IMG/VR virus record: IMGVR_UViG_3300032288_006283
Span: 1 to 39,286 of that record
Direction: 5' to 3' (one strand)
DNA: 39,286 nucleotides
Source of the DNA: a virus
The translations under genes and the position numbers were made by a program. The notes under the pieces are model-generated. The model did no database searches. It saw only the letters and a list, made by a program, of their open reading frames with translations, and had not been told where the DNA came from. Below are positions 1 to 7,981 of this stretch, one piece after another (the first letter of the stretch is position 1; the number at the start of each line of letters is the position of its first letter).

Positions 1-67
1 CATCATCTCAAAGAACTACCGGAGTCTGTCAAAACCAAACACCCCCGAAAATAAAAAGTTGCGAAGA

Positions 68-76
68 TTATATATC
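68..76 (-). promoter_or_regulatory. Late-promoter-like box, reverse strand
   Basis: The reverse strand reads GATATATAA here, the same 9-mer found upstream of several genes and of the structured RNA at 32-36 kb. It resembles the T4-type late -10 element. It lies between the 3' end of the SPFH gene and the left window edge, where two overlapping reverse-strand ATG triplets (positions 1-6) could start a gene running off the window. No other feature is visible in 1-118. Confidence 0.45.
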
Positions 77-118
77 AACGCAACCTCTTTGTTTCGCTTA
101 TATTGAATGATTTAGTAA

Positions 119-1039
119 CTAATTCACTGGCTTATAAAGCATAGGAGCTTGTCCATAAACTGGTAGTTTACCGTCCCACTTATTGATCCATTCAAGTTGT
201 AGCAGTAATGGAGTTAATGTTTGTTGTTTAAGTCTATTAGCTTCAGCTTCTGCCTTTGCTGATGTTAGCATAGCTTGTGCATTACCCTCTGCAGTTGCAA
301 CCTTAATCTTAGCTTGTGCTTCTGCTGTTTTAACCTCGTTCTCCGCTCTTAAAGCTGCTTGAACTGCATTGTTTTTAGCTTCAATTGATTTCTTAAATGT
401 TTCGGGATAAATCAAATTAGATGTAAATTGATTAATTACAAATCCTTCCTTCAATAATTGTCCGTCTAATAATCTGCGAACCTCTACTTCAAATACTGCT
501 CTATTACTAATCAATTCATCCGCTGTATATTTGTTAGTTGCTAATCTGAATGCATCATACACTGCGGTCTTTAAGAACCCCTCCTCAATATCTTCTAAAG
601 GTCTACGATACTTACTAAAAATTGCAGGAACCTTCTCTCTTTGTACCGAATAGTTCATAATAGGAGATACACTGAATTCCGAACCATCCTTTGAGTTTAC
701 AATGAATGAGTTCTGATCTTTATATTCCTTGTGCTGAATGAATGTAGGGAATTCATACACCTTTGTAGTTAATGGATTATAGAATACCATACCAGTAACT
801 GCTACTACATCATCCACCCCTTTGTTATCGCCATACTGATTCACTTTAACACCCACATGTCCTGCATCAATTCTTTCGCAAGACATAAATAAAAAAATCA
901 GCAGAAAAAATCCTGCTACAGCAACACCGATTGTTTTAATCATTTTTTTTAGTTTTAATTGTGATTCTAATTGTTCTTGTTTTGCTTGTTCTTCACGCTC
1001 TTTCCTTTGACGAGCATACCTTTCTTCAAACGACTCCAT
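119..1039 (-). CDS. SPFH/prohibitin (Band 7) family membrane protein
   Basis: The 306-residue protein has a charged N-terminal helix (about 1-34), one hydrophobic segment (about 35-52, ending at a Cys), an SPFH/Band 7-like domain (about 55-225) and an Ala/Glu-rich coiled coil (about 215-275). This order is typical of prohibitin, HflK/HflC and related scaffolds that form oligomeric cages on the inner membrane and often modulate proteases. The N-terminal segment suggests a type II membrane protein. It is followed by two tiny membrane proteins encoded upstream on the same strand (1041-1546), with almost no gaps, so the three may form one membrane assembly. A role in protecting infected-cell membranes or restraining host proteases is inference. 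The family call is firm; the function is not. Confidence 0.85.
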   Translation of the reverse strand: MESFEERYARQRKEREEQAKQEQLESQLKLKKMIKTIGVAVAGFFLLIFLFMSCERIDAGHVGVKVNQYGDNKGVDDVVAVTGMVFYNPLTTKVYEFPTFIQHKEYKDQNSFIVNSKDGSEFSVSPIMNYSVQREKVPAIFSKYRRPLEDIEEGFLKTAVYDAFRLATNKYTADELISNRAVFEVEVRRLLDGQLLKEGFVINQFTSNLIYPETFKKSIEAKNNAVQAALRAENEVKTAEAQAKIKVATAEGNAQAMLTSAKAEAEANRLKQQTLTPLLLQLEWINKWDGKLPVYGQAPMLYKPVN

Positions 1040-1040
1040 A

Positions 1041-1358
1041 TTATTTTGTTTTTTTGACTGTCTGTTTTTTAATCACTACCTTTTTTCTTTTTGTTTCCTT
1101 TAAAGGAACATAATCCAATTCGGTTTCCCCTGATTCTATCTCATCTGGATTTTTTTTATCGAGAACCTTAATTCTTAAATAATAATAAAGAAATATCAAT
1201 ATACCAAGAGCCAATCCTCCGGATAACAAATTGATGATTGTATTTGCCGTTGTTAATCCTGGATAAACAACATATTCTAATAATAGAATGATGAAAATCC
1301 CTACCAGAAATGGTTCTAGAGATCTAATTGAGAATGATTTTTTGAGTACTTCTTTCAT
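1041..1358 (-). CDS. Small membrane protein, two predicted TM segments
   Basis: This is a 105-residue protein with hydrophobic stretches at about 15-34 and 40-62, followed by a highly basic, Lys-rich tail rich in KKVV/KKQT-type runs. A cytoplasmic basic tail is likely by the positive-inside rule. I do not recognise a family. It sits one base from the SPFH gene and its start overlaps the end of the 63-residue membrane protein gene (1355-1358), so the three are probably co-translated. The simplest reading is an accessory subunit of the SPFH assembly, which is inferred from position only. Confidence 0.7.
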   Translation of the reverse strand: MKEVLKKSFSIRSLEPFLVGIFIILLLEYVVYPGLTTANTIINLLSGGLALGILIFLYYYLRIKVLDKKNPDEIESGETELDYVPLKETKRKKVVIKKQTVKKTK

Positions 1359-1546
1359 AATTTTTTATTATTATTCTTTGATTGTCTGCTGAACTCGTCG
1401 TCTATATCTTCGTTGTCCCAATTTAGAAAATCTTCACCCGTATAATCCGGATGATTTTTTTTCATGTAATCAATTCCCCTGACCCAGAACCAAGATATGA
1501 TTCCACACACTAAAAATATTATTCCAAAAACAATTACGTATTCCAT
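1355..1546 (-). CDS. 63-residue single-span membrane protein
   Basis: An N-terminal hydrophobic helix (about 3-22, rich in I, F, V and W) is followed by a polar, acidic segment and a Lys/Asn-rich end. It resembles other short phage membrane proteins but I do not recognise a family. It overlaps the next gene by four bases (ATGA-type coupling) and is separated from the HAD gene by about five bases. That indicates it is translated as part of the reverse-strand operon with the SPFH protein. Confidence 0.6.
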   Translation of the reverse strand: MEYVIVFGIIFLVCGIISWFWVRGIDYMKKNHPDYTGEDFLNWDNEDIDDEFSRQSKNNNKKL

Positions 1547-1551
1547 ATAGA

Positions 1552-2151
1552 TTATATTAAAAATTGTAAAATTTTTTCTTTAATTCCTGATTGTTTAATT
1601 CCTTCAGTCATTTGCGGGGTCCAAACAAAATTTGTCAAACCCCATTCTCTATCAAAATCTCCATAATGATGGGTTTTAACTGGTATGCCCATATTCAAAT
1701 CATCAATCGCTACCCAATGAGTTACTTCTGGGTGATTTTTTAGCCAATCTAGAATTTCAAAATGTCTTTCCTGCTCTAGTTCACTGTATCTCTCCCATGC
1801 AAAATCATCAAATCCTGGGATTTTACCAGCAGCCTGTAGATCCTTAAAAAATGCTGTCGAGTCTATCGGTCGTTTTATGATTCCTTGGGATTCGTAATAT
1901 TCACCAAGTTCTTCAACTGTCGCCCAACGTTTCCAATCCGAGCTAACCACTATTTCTGCTCCTGTTTCTTCTAAGATAGAATTCAGAATATCAATTGACT
2001 TCCTGTCGAAGTTATCAAATCTGACTTCAACTGGGAGTTCTTTGATTTCTTGACTCATCTTACGACCATATTCCTTTTGCTTCTTGTGCCTACCTCCCCA
2101 ATTATTCGAAAGACAAATTACCCCGTCATGATCTAAAAATATTATCTTCAT
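1552..2151 (-). CDS. HAD-superfamily phosphatase-like protein (SAK-type HAD)
   Basis: The 199-residue protein opens with the HAD motif I, LDHDGV, giving nucleophile D7 and acid/base D9. A TGAEIVVSSDWK segment corresponds to motif II (Ser/Thr), and WVAIDD near residue 150 fits the acidic motif IV. No large cap domain is present. The pattern resembles the HAD domains associated with RNA-repair 'Swiss army knife' proteins and other small phage HAD enzymes. The likely reaction is phosphate-monoester hydrolysis; a nucleic-acid-end or nucleotide substrate is inference. It lies 19 bases downstream of an unknown gene in the same operon as a calcineurin-like phosphoesterase, so two unrelated phosphatases sit together. 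Confidence 0.75.
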   Translation of the reverse strand: MKIIFLDHDGVICLSNNWGGRHKKQKEYGRKMSQEIKELPVEVRFDNFDRKSIDILNSILEETGAEIVVSSDWKRWATVEELGEYYESQGIIKRPIDSTAFFKDLQAAGKIPGFDDFAWERYSELEQERHFEILDWLKNHPEVTHWVAIDDLNMGIPVKTHHYGDFDREWGLTNFVWTPQMTEGIKQSGIKEKILQFLI

Positions 2152-2170
2152 CTATTTCTGTATATTTTTT

Positions 2171-2455
2171 CTACCACGTGTCATAATCAGTTAAATCTAA
2201 TTCTTCTCCGTCTGCTGCTTTCGCTGTTACAATCTCACCTATTCCGGTCGGAGTAAAACAAAATGTATAAGCACCACCGATAGCACCAACATAAAGTTCG
2301 CCCTCTTTCTTTTTCTTAGCGTTTCTCCATCGTTTGTATTTTTTATACTGCTTCTCTGTTATTTCAAAGGTTAATACCACCTTATCTTTCTCCGGTGGTG
2401 TATATGTCCCATCGATTATTTTTTTAGCTCTCTCTTTGGTTTTTTTCGATATCAT
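2171..2455 (-). CDS. Conserved-looking small protein, unknown function
   Basis: This 94-residue protein has a basic N-terminus, a Lys/Arg-rich central helix (KQYKKYKRWRNAKKKK) and an acidic C-terminus ending in DLTDYDTW. No transmembrane segment or catalytic motif is visible. The basic helix could contact nucleic acid, but nothing proves it. Its start overlaps the stop of the upstream phosphoesterase gene by four bases, indicating translational coupling. The opposite-strand reading at 2334-2624 is a hydrophobic shadow and was not taken. Confidence 0.6.
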   Translation of the reverse strand: MISKKTKERAKKIIDGTYTPPEKDKVVLTFEITEKQYKKYKRWRNAKKKKEGELYVGAIGGAYTFCFTPTGIGEIVTAKAADGEELDLTDYDTW

Positions 2456-3234
2456 ATCTCTAGAACAAATGGCATTATATCGGATTCTTCGTTGTATTCA
2501 ATATAATCAGTTATCCATATTTTATATCCTCTTTTGTTTTCTTTTTCTACTAATCTATCCTGTGGGGTATGTCCTACTATTTGATTTAGATCTACACCAT
2601 ATTCTTCCAGTTGTTTTGGTCTAGTCCAAAGCGGACCACCATACATGCTCCATCCCCCGCTTGCTCCGTCAACCTGAAATATCTGTGGGAGCTCCATTTT
2701 AAATGCTTCATTCAGAATGTCCCCTTCCTTTTCAAGTTCTTTTAATTCAGGGTGGTGTTTAAGAATATCATTTAGAACAGGTTTTAATAAACCAGCATGG
2801 GTCCATAAATAATCCCCCTTATGGTATGCCATTTGGAAAAGGTTCATATTGTGTTCAAAGAGAATTTGCAAATCCCATCTTGCCTCCGGTCTATATCCAC
2901 TACAAATTTGATTGGGTATAAAATACTGAACATCATGATTTCCCCAAAGCAAAACCACTTTATTCGGTAACGCTTTTTTGAAAAAGATGATATCCTCGAG
3001 ATTTTTCTTGATCTCAACATTACCAATGGTAAAGCTATCCACATAATCCCCGATAAAAACAATCTTATCTACACCAAAGTATGGGTAATCCTCCTTAAAT
3101 AACTCATCATTAGGATCAGCACCATTGGTAATCATAATCGCCCATTGCTCAAATTCATAGCTACTTCCATGGGTCAAAAATTTCCATGTATCTCTGCCAT
3201 GCACATCTCCTATAGTCATTATCTTTTTTCCCAT
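2452..3234 (-). CDS. Calcineurin-like metallophosphoesterase
   Basis: The 260-residue protein carries the full metallophosphoesterase signature in order: GDVHG (D10, H12), GDYVDS (D63, D66), GNHD (98-101), a later THAG and VGHTP. These residues bind the two metals and activate water. The arrangement resembles the PPP/serine-threonine phosphatase and diadenosine tetraphosphatase branch. T4-like and lambda phages are known to carry such enzymes; the substrate (phosphoprotein, cyclic nucleotide or Ap4A) cannot be told here. It is the first gene of the reverse-strand operon, divergent from the methyltransferase at 3343. The start is supported by MGKKIMTIGDVHG placing motif I at the expected N-terminal position. 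Confidence 0.88.
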   Translation of the reverse strand: MGKKIMTIGDVHGRDTWKFLTHGSSYEFEQWAIMITNGADPNDELFKEDYPYFGVDKIVFIGDYVDSFTIGNVEIKKNLEDIIFFKKALPNKVVLLWGNHDVQYFIPNQICSGYRPEARWDLQILFEHNMNLFQMAYHKGDYLWTHAGLLKPVLNDILKHHPELKELEKEGDILNEAFKMELPQIFQVDGASGGWSMYGGPLWTRPKQLEEYGVDLNQIVGHTPQDRLVEKENKRGYKIWITDYIEYNEESDIMPFVLEI

Positions 3235-3342
3235 GATGTAAATGTAAATTGAAACTTCGGTAATCTAAAATGTAATAGGTAAATCCCCCTAATTAGTTTC
3301 GAAAAACTGAAATCTTTCATAATAAATCAATAAGATATTGGG
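3235..3342. promoter_or_regulatory. Divergent intergenic region
   Basis: These 108 bases separate the reverse-strand phosphoesterase operon from the forward glycan-tailoring operon, so they should hold promoters for both. The stretch is AT-rich. I could not identify a GATATATAA box or a clear -35/-10 pair, so the promoter type (early, middle or host-like) is unknown. Confidence 0.35.
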
Positions 3343-4071
3343 ATGGTTTTAAATTCTGACTATATTAAAAATAATTTAACCAATGACGGGGAAGTTCCAG
3401 TACCCTTCAGATGGTCACACGGAGCTACTGATTTAGATCTGGGTGATGGCATGATAGTTTATGCCTTAGTCCAATTCATGAGGGCTAAGAATTGTGTTTG
3501 TATAGGAAGTGGAGGAGGATTTATCCCAAGGATTATGACCCAGGCCAGAATAGACCTCCACAAGAATGGAATTTTTGAGGGAAATGCTGATTATAATTGG
3601 GGGGACATTGGTGCAACCTACGTAGTAGATCCGTGCAACGGAATAGGTGGACAGTCTAACATAGACTCAGAGGACGGATTTTTTAGATCCCATTTCTACC
3701 CAAGATTTGTTAAAGAAACCTCAGAAAGGGCATATTACGACTTTTTTGTGACACAGGATATTAAGATAGATGTTCTATTTATAGACGGGGATCATTCATA
3801 TGAAGGGGTTTCCCTAGACTTTGAACTATATAAGAATATCATGTCAGAGCATGGATTAATTATGATCCATGATACCGATTCTAAATATTCTCAGAATTTT
3901 ATTATAACTGAAGATCAGAAAAAGGATTTTCACGATTTTTCTGGACCCGCTTTATTCGTGAATGATTTCATTGACGATGATTGGGAAAGTTTCAATCTTT
4001 TTAACTATGGAATTCTAAAATCTAAACCTTCCTCATCAGGTATAACCCTATTTAAAAGAAAGAAAAAATGA
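3343..4071 (+). CDS. Class I SAM methyltransferase-like protein (Methyltransf_24 type)
   Basis: The 242-residue protein has a glycine-rich SAM-binding loop (IGSGGGF, about 54-60), an acidic strand followed by DGDHSYEG (148-155), and an HD pair at 176-177 in IMIHDTDS. DGDHSYEG and the following HD are typical of the macrocin O-methyltransferase and cephalosporin-hydroxylase-like group, which methylate or hydroxylate small glycosidic substrates with a metal. It overlaps the next gene by four bases (ATGA) and starts the forward tailoring operon. O-methylation of a glycan made by the following glycosyltransferases is a reasonable inference. The exact reaction is not settled. Confidence 0.72.
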   Translation: MVLNSDYIKNNLTNDGEVPVPFRWSHGATDLDLGDGMIVYALVQFMRAKNCVCIGSGGGFIPRIMTQARIDLHKNGIFEGNADYNWGDIGATYVVDPCNGIGGQSNIDSEDGFFRSHFYPRFVKETSERAYYDFFVTQDIKIDVLFIDGDHSYEGVSLDFELYKNIMSEHGLIMIHDTDSKYSQNFIITEDQKKDFHDFSGPALFVNDFIDDDWESFNLFNYGILKSKPSSSGITLFKRKKK

Positions 4072-4916
4072 TAAGGCTCATATCTGTCATAGGACACGGG
4101 ATTGAATTAGTCCCTCATTTTATCGAGCATTATTCTGGGATGGTCGATAGAATAGAACTTGTGGTATATGAATCAGATCTCCACCCAGATTTAACCAAAA
4201 GGATCAAGAAAGAAATAGCTAAGCATAATAAGGTAAAGATAGTTGAATCAGTCTATGATAGGATATTTGATTGGAACAGGGTTACTGAGCTTTATAATAA
4301 ACACACGTCGAAAAAACCAAATGACTGGTGGGTAATCGCAGACGTTGATGAGTTTCATTTATATTCAGAATCATTACGAGATATCAAATATGATTGTGAG
4401 GAAAACGGATGGGAGATAGTTAGAGGGGGATTTATTGATAGAATAGGAATGAATGGGGATTTCCCAGTTTTAAAACGAGACATTCCTATCTTTGATCAAT
4501 TCCCTATGGCAGGATTTTTTAGATATCCTATGAGTGGTGCTTGCCCCAATAAGATCTGCTTCATTAAAGGTAGTGTTGAAATTACACCAGGTCAGCATTA
4601 TGCAAAAATATTAGGACAAACCACATGGAGATGGCAAGGATGGAATCATCCATTGATTGCACCCCCTGAAAAATATTCAGTGCAGGTCCACCATTTTAAA
4701 TGGGATTCAAGTTGTCTAGAAAGAATAAAAGCGGTTGCTGAAGTTGGGAAAGATTATTCATTTTCCGATGAATATAAACTGATGTACGATACTATAATAA
4801 AGAATAGATCCAAAATAGACATCGAAAATGATGAATTTATGTTTGAGTATGATGTCTCTTATTATGGAGACTATAAAAATTGGAATAAATTATTAAGAAA
4901 AATAATATCAATCTAA
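4068..4916 (+). CDS. GT-A glycosyltransferase (GT2/GT92-like)
   Basis: This 282-residue protein begins with a Rossmann-like strand and an H-E-x-x-x-x-P-H-F-x-E-H-Y segment (about 10-22) seen in family 2/92 transferases. It carries a DxD-type motif in ADVDEFH (D92, D94), which binds the metal and sugar nucleotide. Later segments are rich in Trp, Tyr and His (MAGFFRY, GWNHPL, HHFKW), consistent with acceptor binding. No transmembrane segment is seen, so it is probably cytoplasmic. It is translationally coupled to the methyltransferase. Donor and acceptor are unknown. Confidence 0.75.
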   Translation: MIRLISVIGHGIELVPHFIEHYSGMVDRIELVVYESDLHPDLTKRIKKEIAKHNKVKIVESVYDRIFDWNRVTELYNKHTSKKPNDWWVIADVDEFHLYSESLRDIKYDCEENGWEIVRGGFIDRIGMNGDFPVLKRDIPIFDQFPMAGFFRYPMSGACPNKICFIKGSVEITPGQHYAKILGQTTWRWQGWNHPLIAPPEKYSVQVHHFKWDSSCLERIKAVAEVGKDYSFSDEYKLMYDTIIKNRSKIDIENDEFMFEYDVSYYGDYKNWNKLLRKIISI

Positions 4917-4921
4917 ACAAA

Positions 4922-5170
4922 ATGGCAACATCAAAAAAACCTGCAGGCGAACCATCTCACGATCTAATAGCTTTAGAGACAAGAAAAGTAAGAGCTTTAG
5001 AAAAAATTGCTACTTCTCTGGAGGATCTTTCTATGTGGATTGTAGATGTAGATAAGGATGAGTGGAGTGACAGAATCCAGCACTATCTTTATGAATTTTT
5101 AAAGCAAACAAAAAATAGTAATCTCAACGTAGATGCAGAAGTTAGGGGTAATAGTTCCTTACCGGAATAG
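4922..5170 (+). CDS. Small protein of unknown function
   Basis: This 82-residue protein has a central heptad-like helix (residues about 15-38, LIALETRKVRALEKIATSLE), then a WIVDVDKDEW segment and a second helix. The pattern suggests a small coiled-coil oligomer. No enzyme motif is visible. The last 38 bases overlap the start of the galactosyltransferase-like gene, in a different frame. The overlap is supported because the downstream protein's N-terminus matches its paralogue from the first residue. A chaperone or subunit role for the next gene is possible but unproven. Confidence 0.6.
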   Translation: MATSKKPAGEPSHDLIALETRKVRALEKIATSLEDLSMWIVDVDKDEWSDRIQHYLYEFLKQTKNSNLNVDAEVRGNSSLPE

Positions 5171-6542
5171 GTACGAGCAGCTTCAAATATTCAAAGCAAG
5201 AATCTCTGAATATTTGGAAAAGAAAGGTATACCCTTTGAGTTGATAATAGTGGAGCAAGATGATGCTAAGCTCTTTAATCGGGGGATGCTTTTAAATATA
5301 GGCTTCAAGTACGCTAAAAAAATGGGATGCAGATATGTAGTATTTCATGATGTGGATCTAATTCCTTATGATGTAGATTACAGTTATTCAGAGTATCCTA
5401 TTCATCTAGCTAAAAATGTTTTTGAATCAGAAACAGGCAAAAAGAAAGAATCTTTCGACCAATATTTTGGTGGTGTGACAATTTTTCCGGAAAGAGAATT
5501 TCGTAGAATCAATGGATATTCAAATAAGTATTGGGGATGGGGATTTGAAGATGATGATCTTTTTTTAAGATGTGAGATCAATGGATGTGAATTAGATACT
5601 TCATATCTGGAGAATTCTAAAACCGATTATAAGGCTCTAACTTTTAATGGATTAGATTCTTATGTGGCGGGTAAAAATAATTTTGATCTTAAATCAGGAG
5701 CAACAATTTTCATTTCATTTAGACCAGGAGATCTTTCTTACGATTTTGAAAAAGAGTCAGATTTCTTTACTGCATTTTGCTTGCCTGGATTTGGTACAGA
5801 CACGTTGATAGCATATAATTCTTTCAAAAGATACCATTTCTCAACATACGATTCTGAAAAAAGACCTTTATATCTAAACTCTGAAATAATAGAGCCATAT
5901 CAAACAAACATATGTGCAGTTTTCGACCCAGTTAAGAAAAAGGTTTTCATTTATCAAGATGGTGTTTTATTGGGAGAAACTGATCAATATGAAGAATTAT
6001 TTCCCTACGAGAATCAGAAATCTTTCTATCTAGGGGCATCAAATCCTAAAAGAGCATGGAGCCAGAATTTTTTTAAAGGAACTATAGACACCTTTGCTGT
6101 TATACAAAAACCGATGGAAGCTAAAGAGGTTTCAGACCTATGTACTGGATTGAAATTCTCCGATTATAAAAAGAATAATTTACTCAAGGTTTTGTATACT
6201 GCTAATTATATAGAAGAATATAAGATGATTGATCTCTCAGGTAACGGCAACGACGGAAAGATATTTAATTGCGAAATTAAAGATATTAAGTTACCAAAAT
6301 ATACCCAGGTGAAAATACCTCACAGAAGAAATTCCACTTTCCATTCCCTTAAACACGAAGAGAACGGATTCTTCAATAACAAATGGAAAGATCAATCAAC
6401 AAGATGGAATCAATTAAGATATCACAATGAGATTTTAAAAAATAAATCCAATGTTTCCGAAGATGGCCTTTCAGATTTACAATTTGTAGAACATGGAAGA
6501 TCTAGGGAGAATAATATAACGCATGTTAAAATAGGAATATGA
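5133..6542 (+). CDS. Beta-1,4-galactosyltransferase-like (GT7) enzyme with inserted LamG-like domain
   Basis: The N-terminal part (1-150) has GT7 features: VPYRNR (8-13), HDVDLIP with DVD at 73-75, and FGGV...INGYSNKYWGWGFEDDD (112-142), the signature of beta-4-galactosyltransferases. The middle (about 165-345) starts ALTFNGLDSYV and has the beta-rich pattern of a LamG/concanavalin-type lectin domain, including IYQDGVLLGET. The C-terminus then returns to GT7 with PHRRN...HEENG and EDGLSDLQF, matching the family's conserved 'DGLNSL-Y' end. The lectin therefore appears to interrupt the transferase fold. The next gene encodes a paralogue with the same plan. Likely role: adding hexose to a glycan on the virion or host, with the lectin holding the acceptor. 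The start is fixed by alignment with the paralogue. Confidence 0.8.
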   Translation: MQKLGVIVPYRNRYEQLQIFKARISEYLEKKGIPFELIIVEQDDAKLFNRGMLLNIGFKYAKKMGCRYVVFHDVDLIPYDVDYSYSEYPIHLAKNVFESETGKKKESFDQYFGGVTIFPEREFRRINGYSNKYWGWGFEDDDLFLRCEINGCELDTSYLENSKTDYKALTFNGLDSYVAGKNNFDLKSGATIFISFRPGDLSYDFEKESDFFTAFCLPGFGTDTLIAYNSFKRYHFSTYDSEKRPLYLNSEIIEPYQTNICAVFDPVKKKVFIYQDGVLLGETDQYEELFPYENQKSFYLGASNPKRAWSQNFFKGTIDTFAVIQKPMEAKEVSDLCTGLKFSDYKKNNLLKVLYTANYIEEYKMIDLSGNGNDGKIFNCEIKDIKLPKYTQVKIPHRRNSTFHSLKHEENGFFNNKWKDQSTRWNQLRYHNEILKNKSNVSEDGLSDLQFVEHGRSRENNITHVKIGI

Positions 6543-7981
6543 AACACAAACTTGGAATATGCATCCCATACAGAAATAGATTTGAGCACTTACAGCAACT
6601 CACGTCAAAGCTTGGAGAGTTTCTAGATAAAAAAGGAATTGATCACAAATTTTACGTTGCTCATCAGGTGGATGATAAATTATTCAATAGGGGATTAATG
6701 AAAAACATTGCAGCTAAATATGCATTTGATGACGGATGCGATTACATAGCATGGCATGACGTTGATATGGTTCCCTTAGATGATGAGTGTGATTATTCCT
6801 ACCCGGAAGATTCACCAGTTCACATAGCAACTAAACTTTCAAAATACGATTTTAAATTAAACTATGAGCAATATTTTGGAGGTGTAGTTCTATTTACAAA
6901 GGAACATGTGTTAAAAACAAATGGATATTCTAATGACTATTGGGATTGGGGAATGGAGGACGACGATCTTTTTTATCGATGTCATTTTGAAGGATATACC
7001 AATTGTCGTGTTTATAAAAAATATAGAAAAAGAAAATTTGCAAGATTCAATGGAGATGATGCTTATGTTGAAATCCCTTGGATAAAATCTATAAATAAAC
7101 TTCTAGGATCGGATCATACTGTATGTGTATTATTTAATCCGGAGCAACAACCCGAAAAATACAAAGATTGGTTAATAGGAACAGAAGATAAAAAATTTAT
7201 AGAATTTCCTGTTTTTAGAAAGCAATCATATAGCCCATATTGTATATCATTCAATAACTCAAGAGCAGTTACAAACATGCTTTTTGATGGCGACGGCGGA
7301 CAGGTTTACAACTGGATAAAGAGAGACGATTCAGTTTGGTCGTGGGTTACTACATCATATAATTCATCTAATAACAGATTTAGCTTCTTTATTAATGATG
7401 AATTGGGAAGATACAATGAAAAAGGAACCAAAGAAAATAGATCGACCCTGATTAACGAGGAATTATTTCAATATAATGATAAAAGTCCTTCCTTTGTTGG
7501 GCACAATGACGATCAAGAAAATCCTATTTTCTTCAGAGGGGAAATAGCTGAATTAATGATATTCAACGAAGCGGTAAAAGATCCTAAAGATGTTTCTAAA
7601 TTTCATGACGGGAAAAAGAAGCCAGTCATGCATTTCAAATTTGATTCTGTTAACGGAGGACAAGTCCAGGATTTAGTTGGAGGGGTAGGAGCAAGAGCTT
7701 ATAATCTGGAAATAGTAGAGAAAGCAATTAAGGTAACTGATATGCCTATTCCATATAGAAGGGAGGGAAGTTTTGAGTGCCTCCCTCATGTCGATGAAGG
7801 ATTAGTAAATAATAGATGGGCAAAAGGGGAAACGACAGCAAGGAACGAAAAGAGGTTCGTAACTCAGATGCAAAGAAAAAGCATCAATTATAAGAAAGAC
7901 GGGTTCAATAATATGAAATATGAATTGGTTTCCGCAAAGGAAGTTTTAACCAACACTCTATTAATAAACTGTAAAGCTTAA
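6539..7981 (+). CDS. Second GT7-like galactosyltransferase with inserted LamG-like domain
   Basis: This 480-residue paralogue of the preceding protein keeps IPYRNR (9-14), DVD (74-76) and WDWGMEDDD (135-143). The usual WGWG of the family has become WDWG. The inserted lectin-like part (about 168-380) begins FARFNGDDAYVEI and contains GEIAELMIFNEA, a typical LamG ending. The GT7 C-terminal piece follows (IPYRREGSF, then KDGFNNMKYELV). It overlaps the upstream gene by four bases (ATGA). The lectin segments of the two proteins have diverged much more than the catalytic parts, suggesting different acceptors. Donor sugar is unknown. Confidence 0.8.
   Translation: MKHKLGICIPYRNRFEHLQQLTSKLGEFLDKKGIDHKFYVAHQVDDKLFNRGLMKNIAAKYAFDDGCDYIAWHDVDMVPLDDECDYSYPEDSPVHIATKLSKYDFKLNYEQYFGGVVLFTKEHVLKTNGYSNDYWDWGMEDDDLFYRCHFEGYTNCRVYKKYRKRKFARFNGDDAYVEIPWIKSINKLLGSDHTVCVLFNPEQQPEKYKDWLIGTEDKKFIEFPVFRKQSYSPYCISFNNSRAVTNMLFDGDGGQVYNWIKRDDSVWSWVTTSYNSSNNRFSFFINDELGRYNEKGTKENRSTLINEELFQYNDKSPSFVGHNDDQENPIFFRGEIAELMIFNEAVKDPKDVSKFHDGKKKPVMHFKFDSVNGGQVQDLVGGVGARAYNLEIVEKAIKVTDMPIPYRREGSFECLPHVDEGLVNNRWAKGETTARNEKRFVTQMQRKSINYKKDGFNNMKYELVSAKEVLTNTLLINCKA

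Noticed and set aside
1-6. Start of a further reverse-strand gene at the left edge
   Set aside because: Two ATG triplets are visible but no coding sequence lies in the window, so a gene cannot be supported.
2334-2624. Forward 96-residue open frame rich in hydrophobic residues
   Set aside because: It lies antisense to the unknown gene and the phosphoesterase, both better supported by overlap and motifs.
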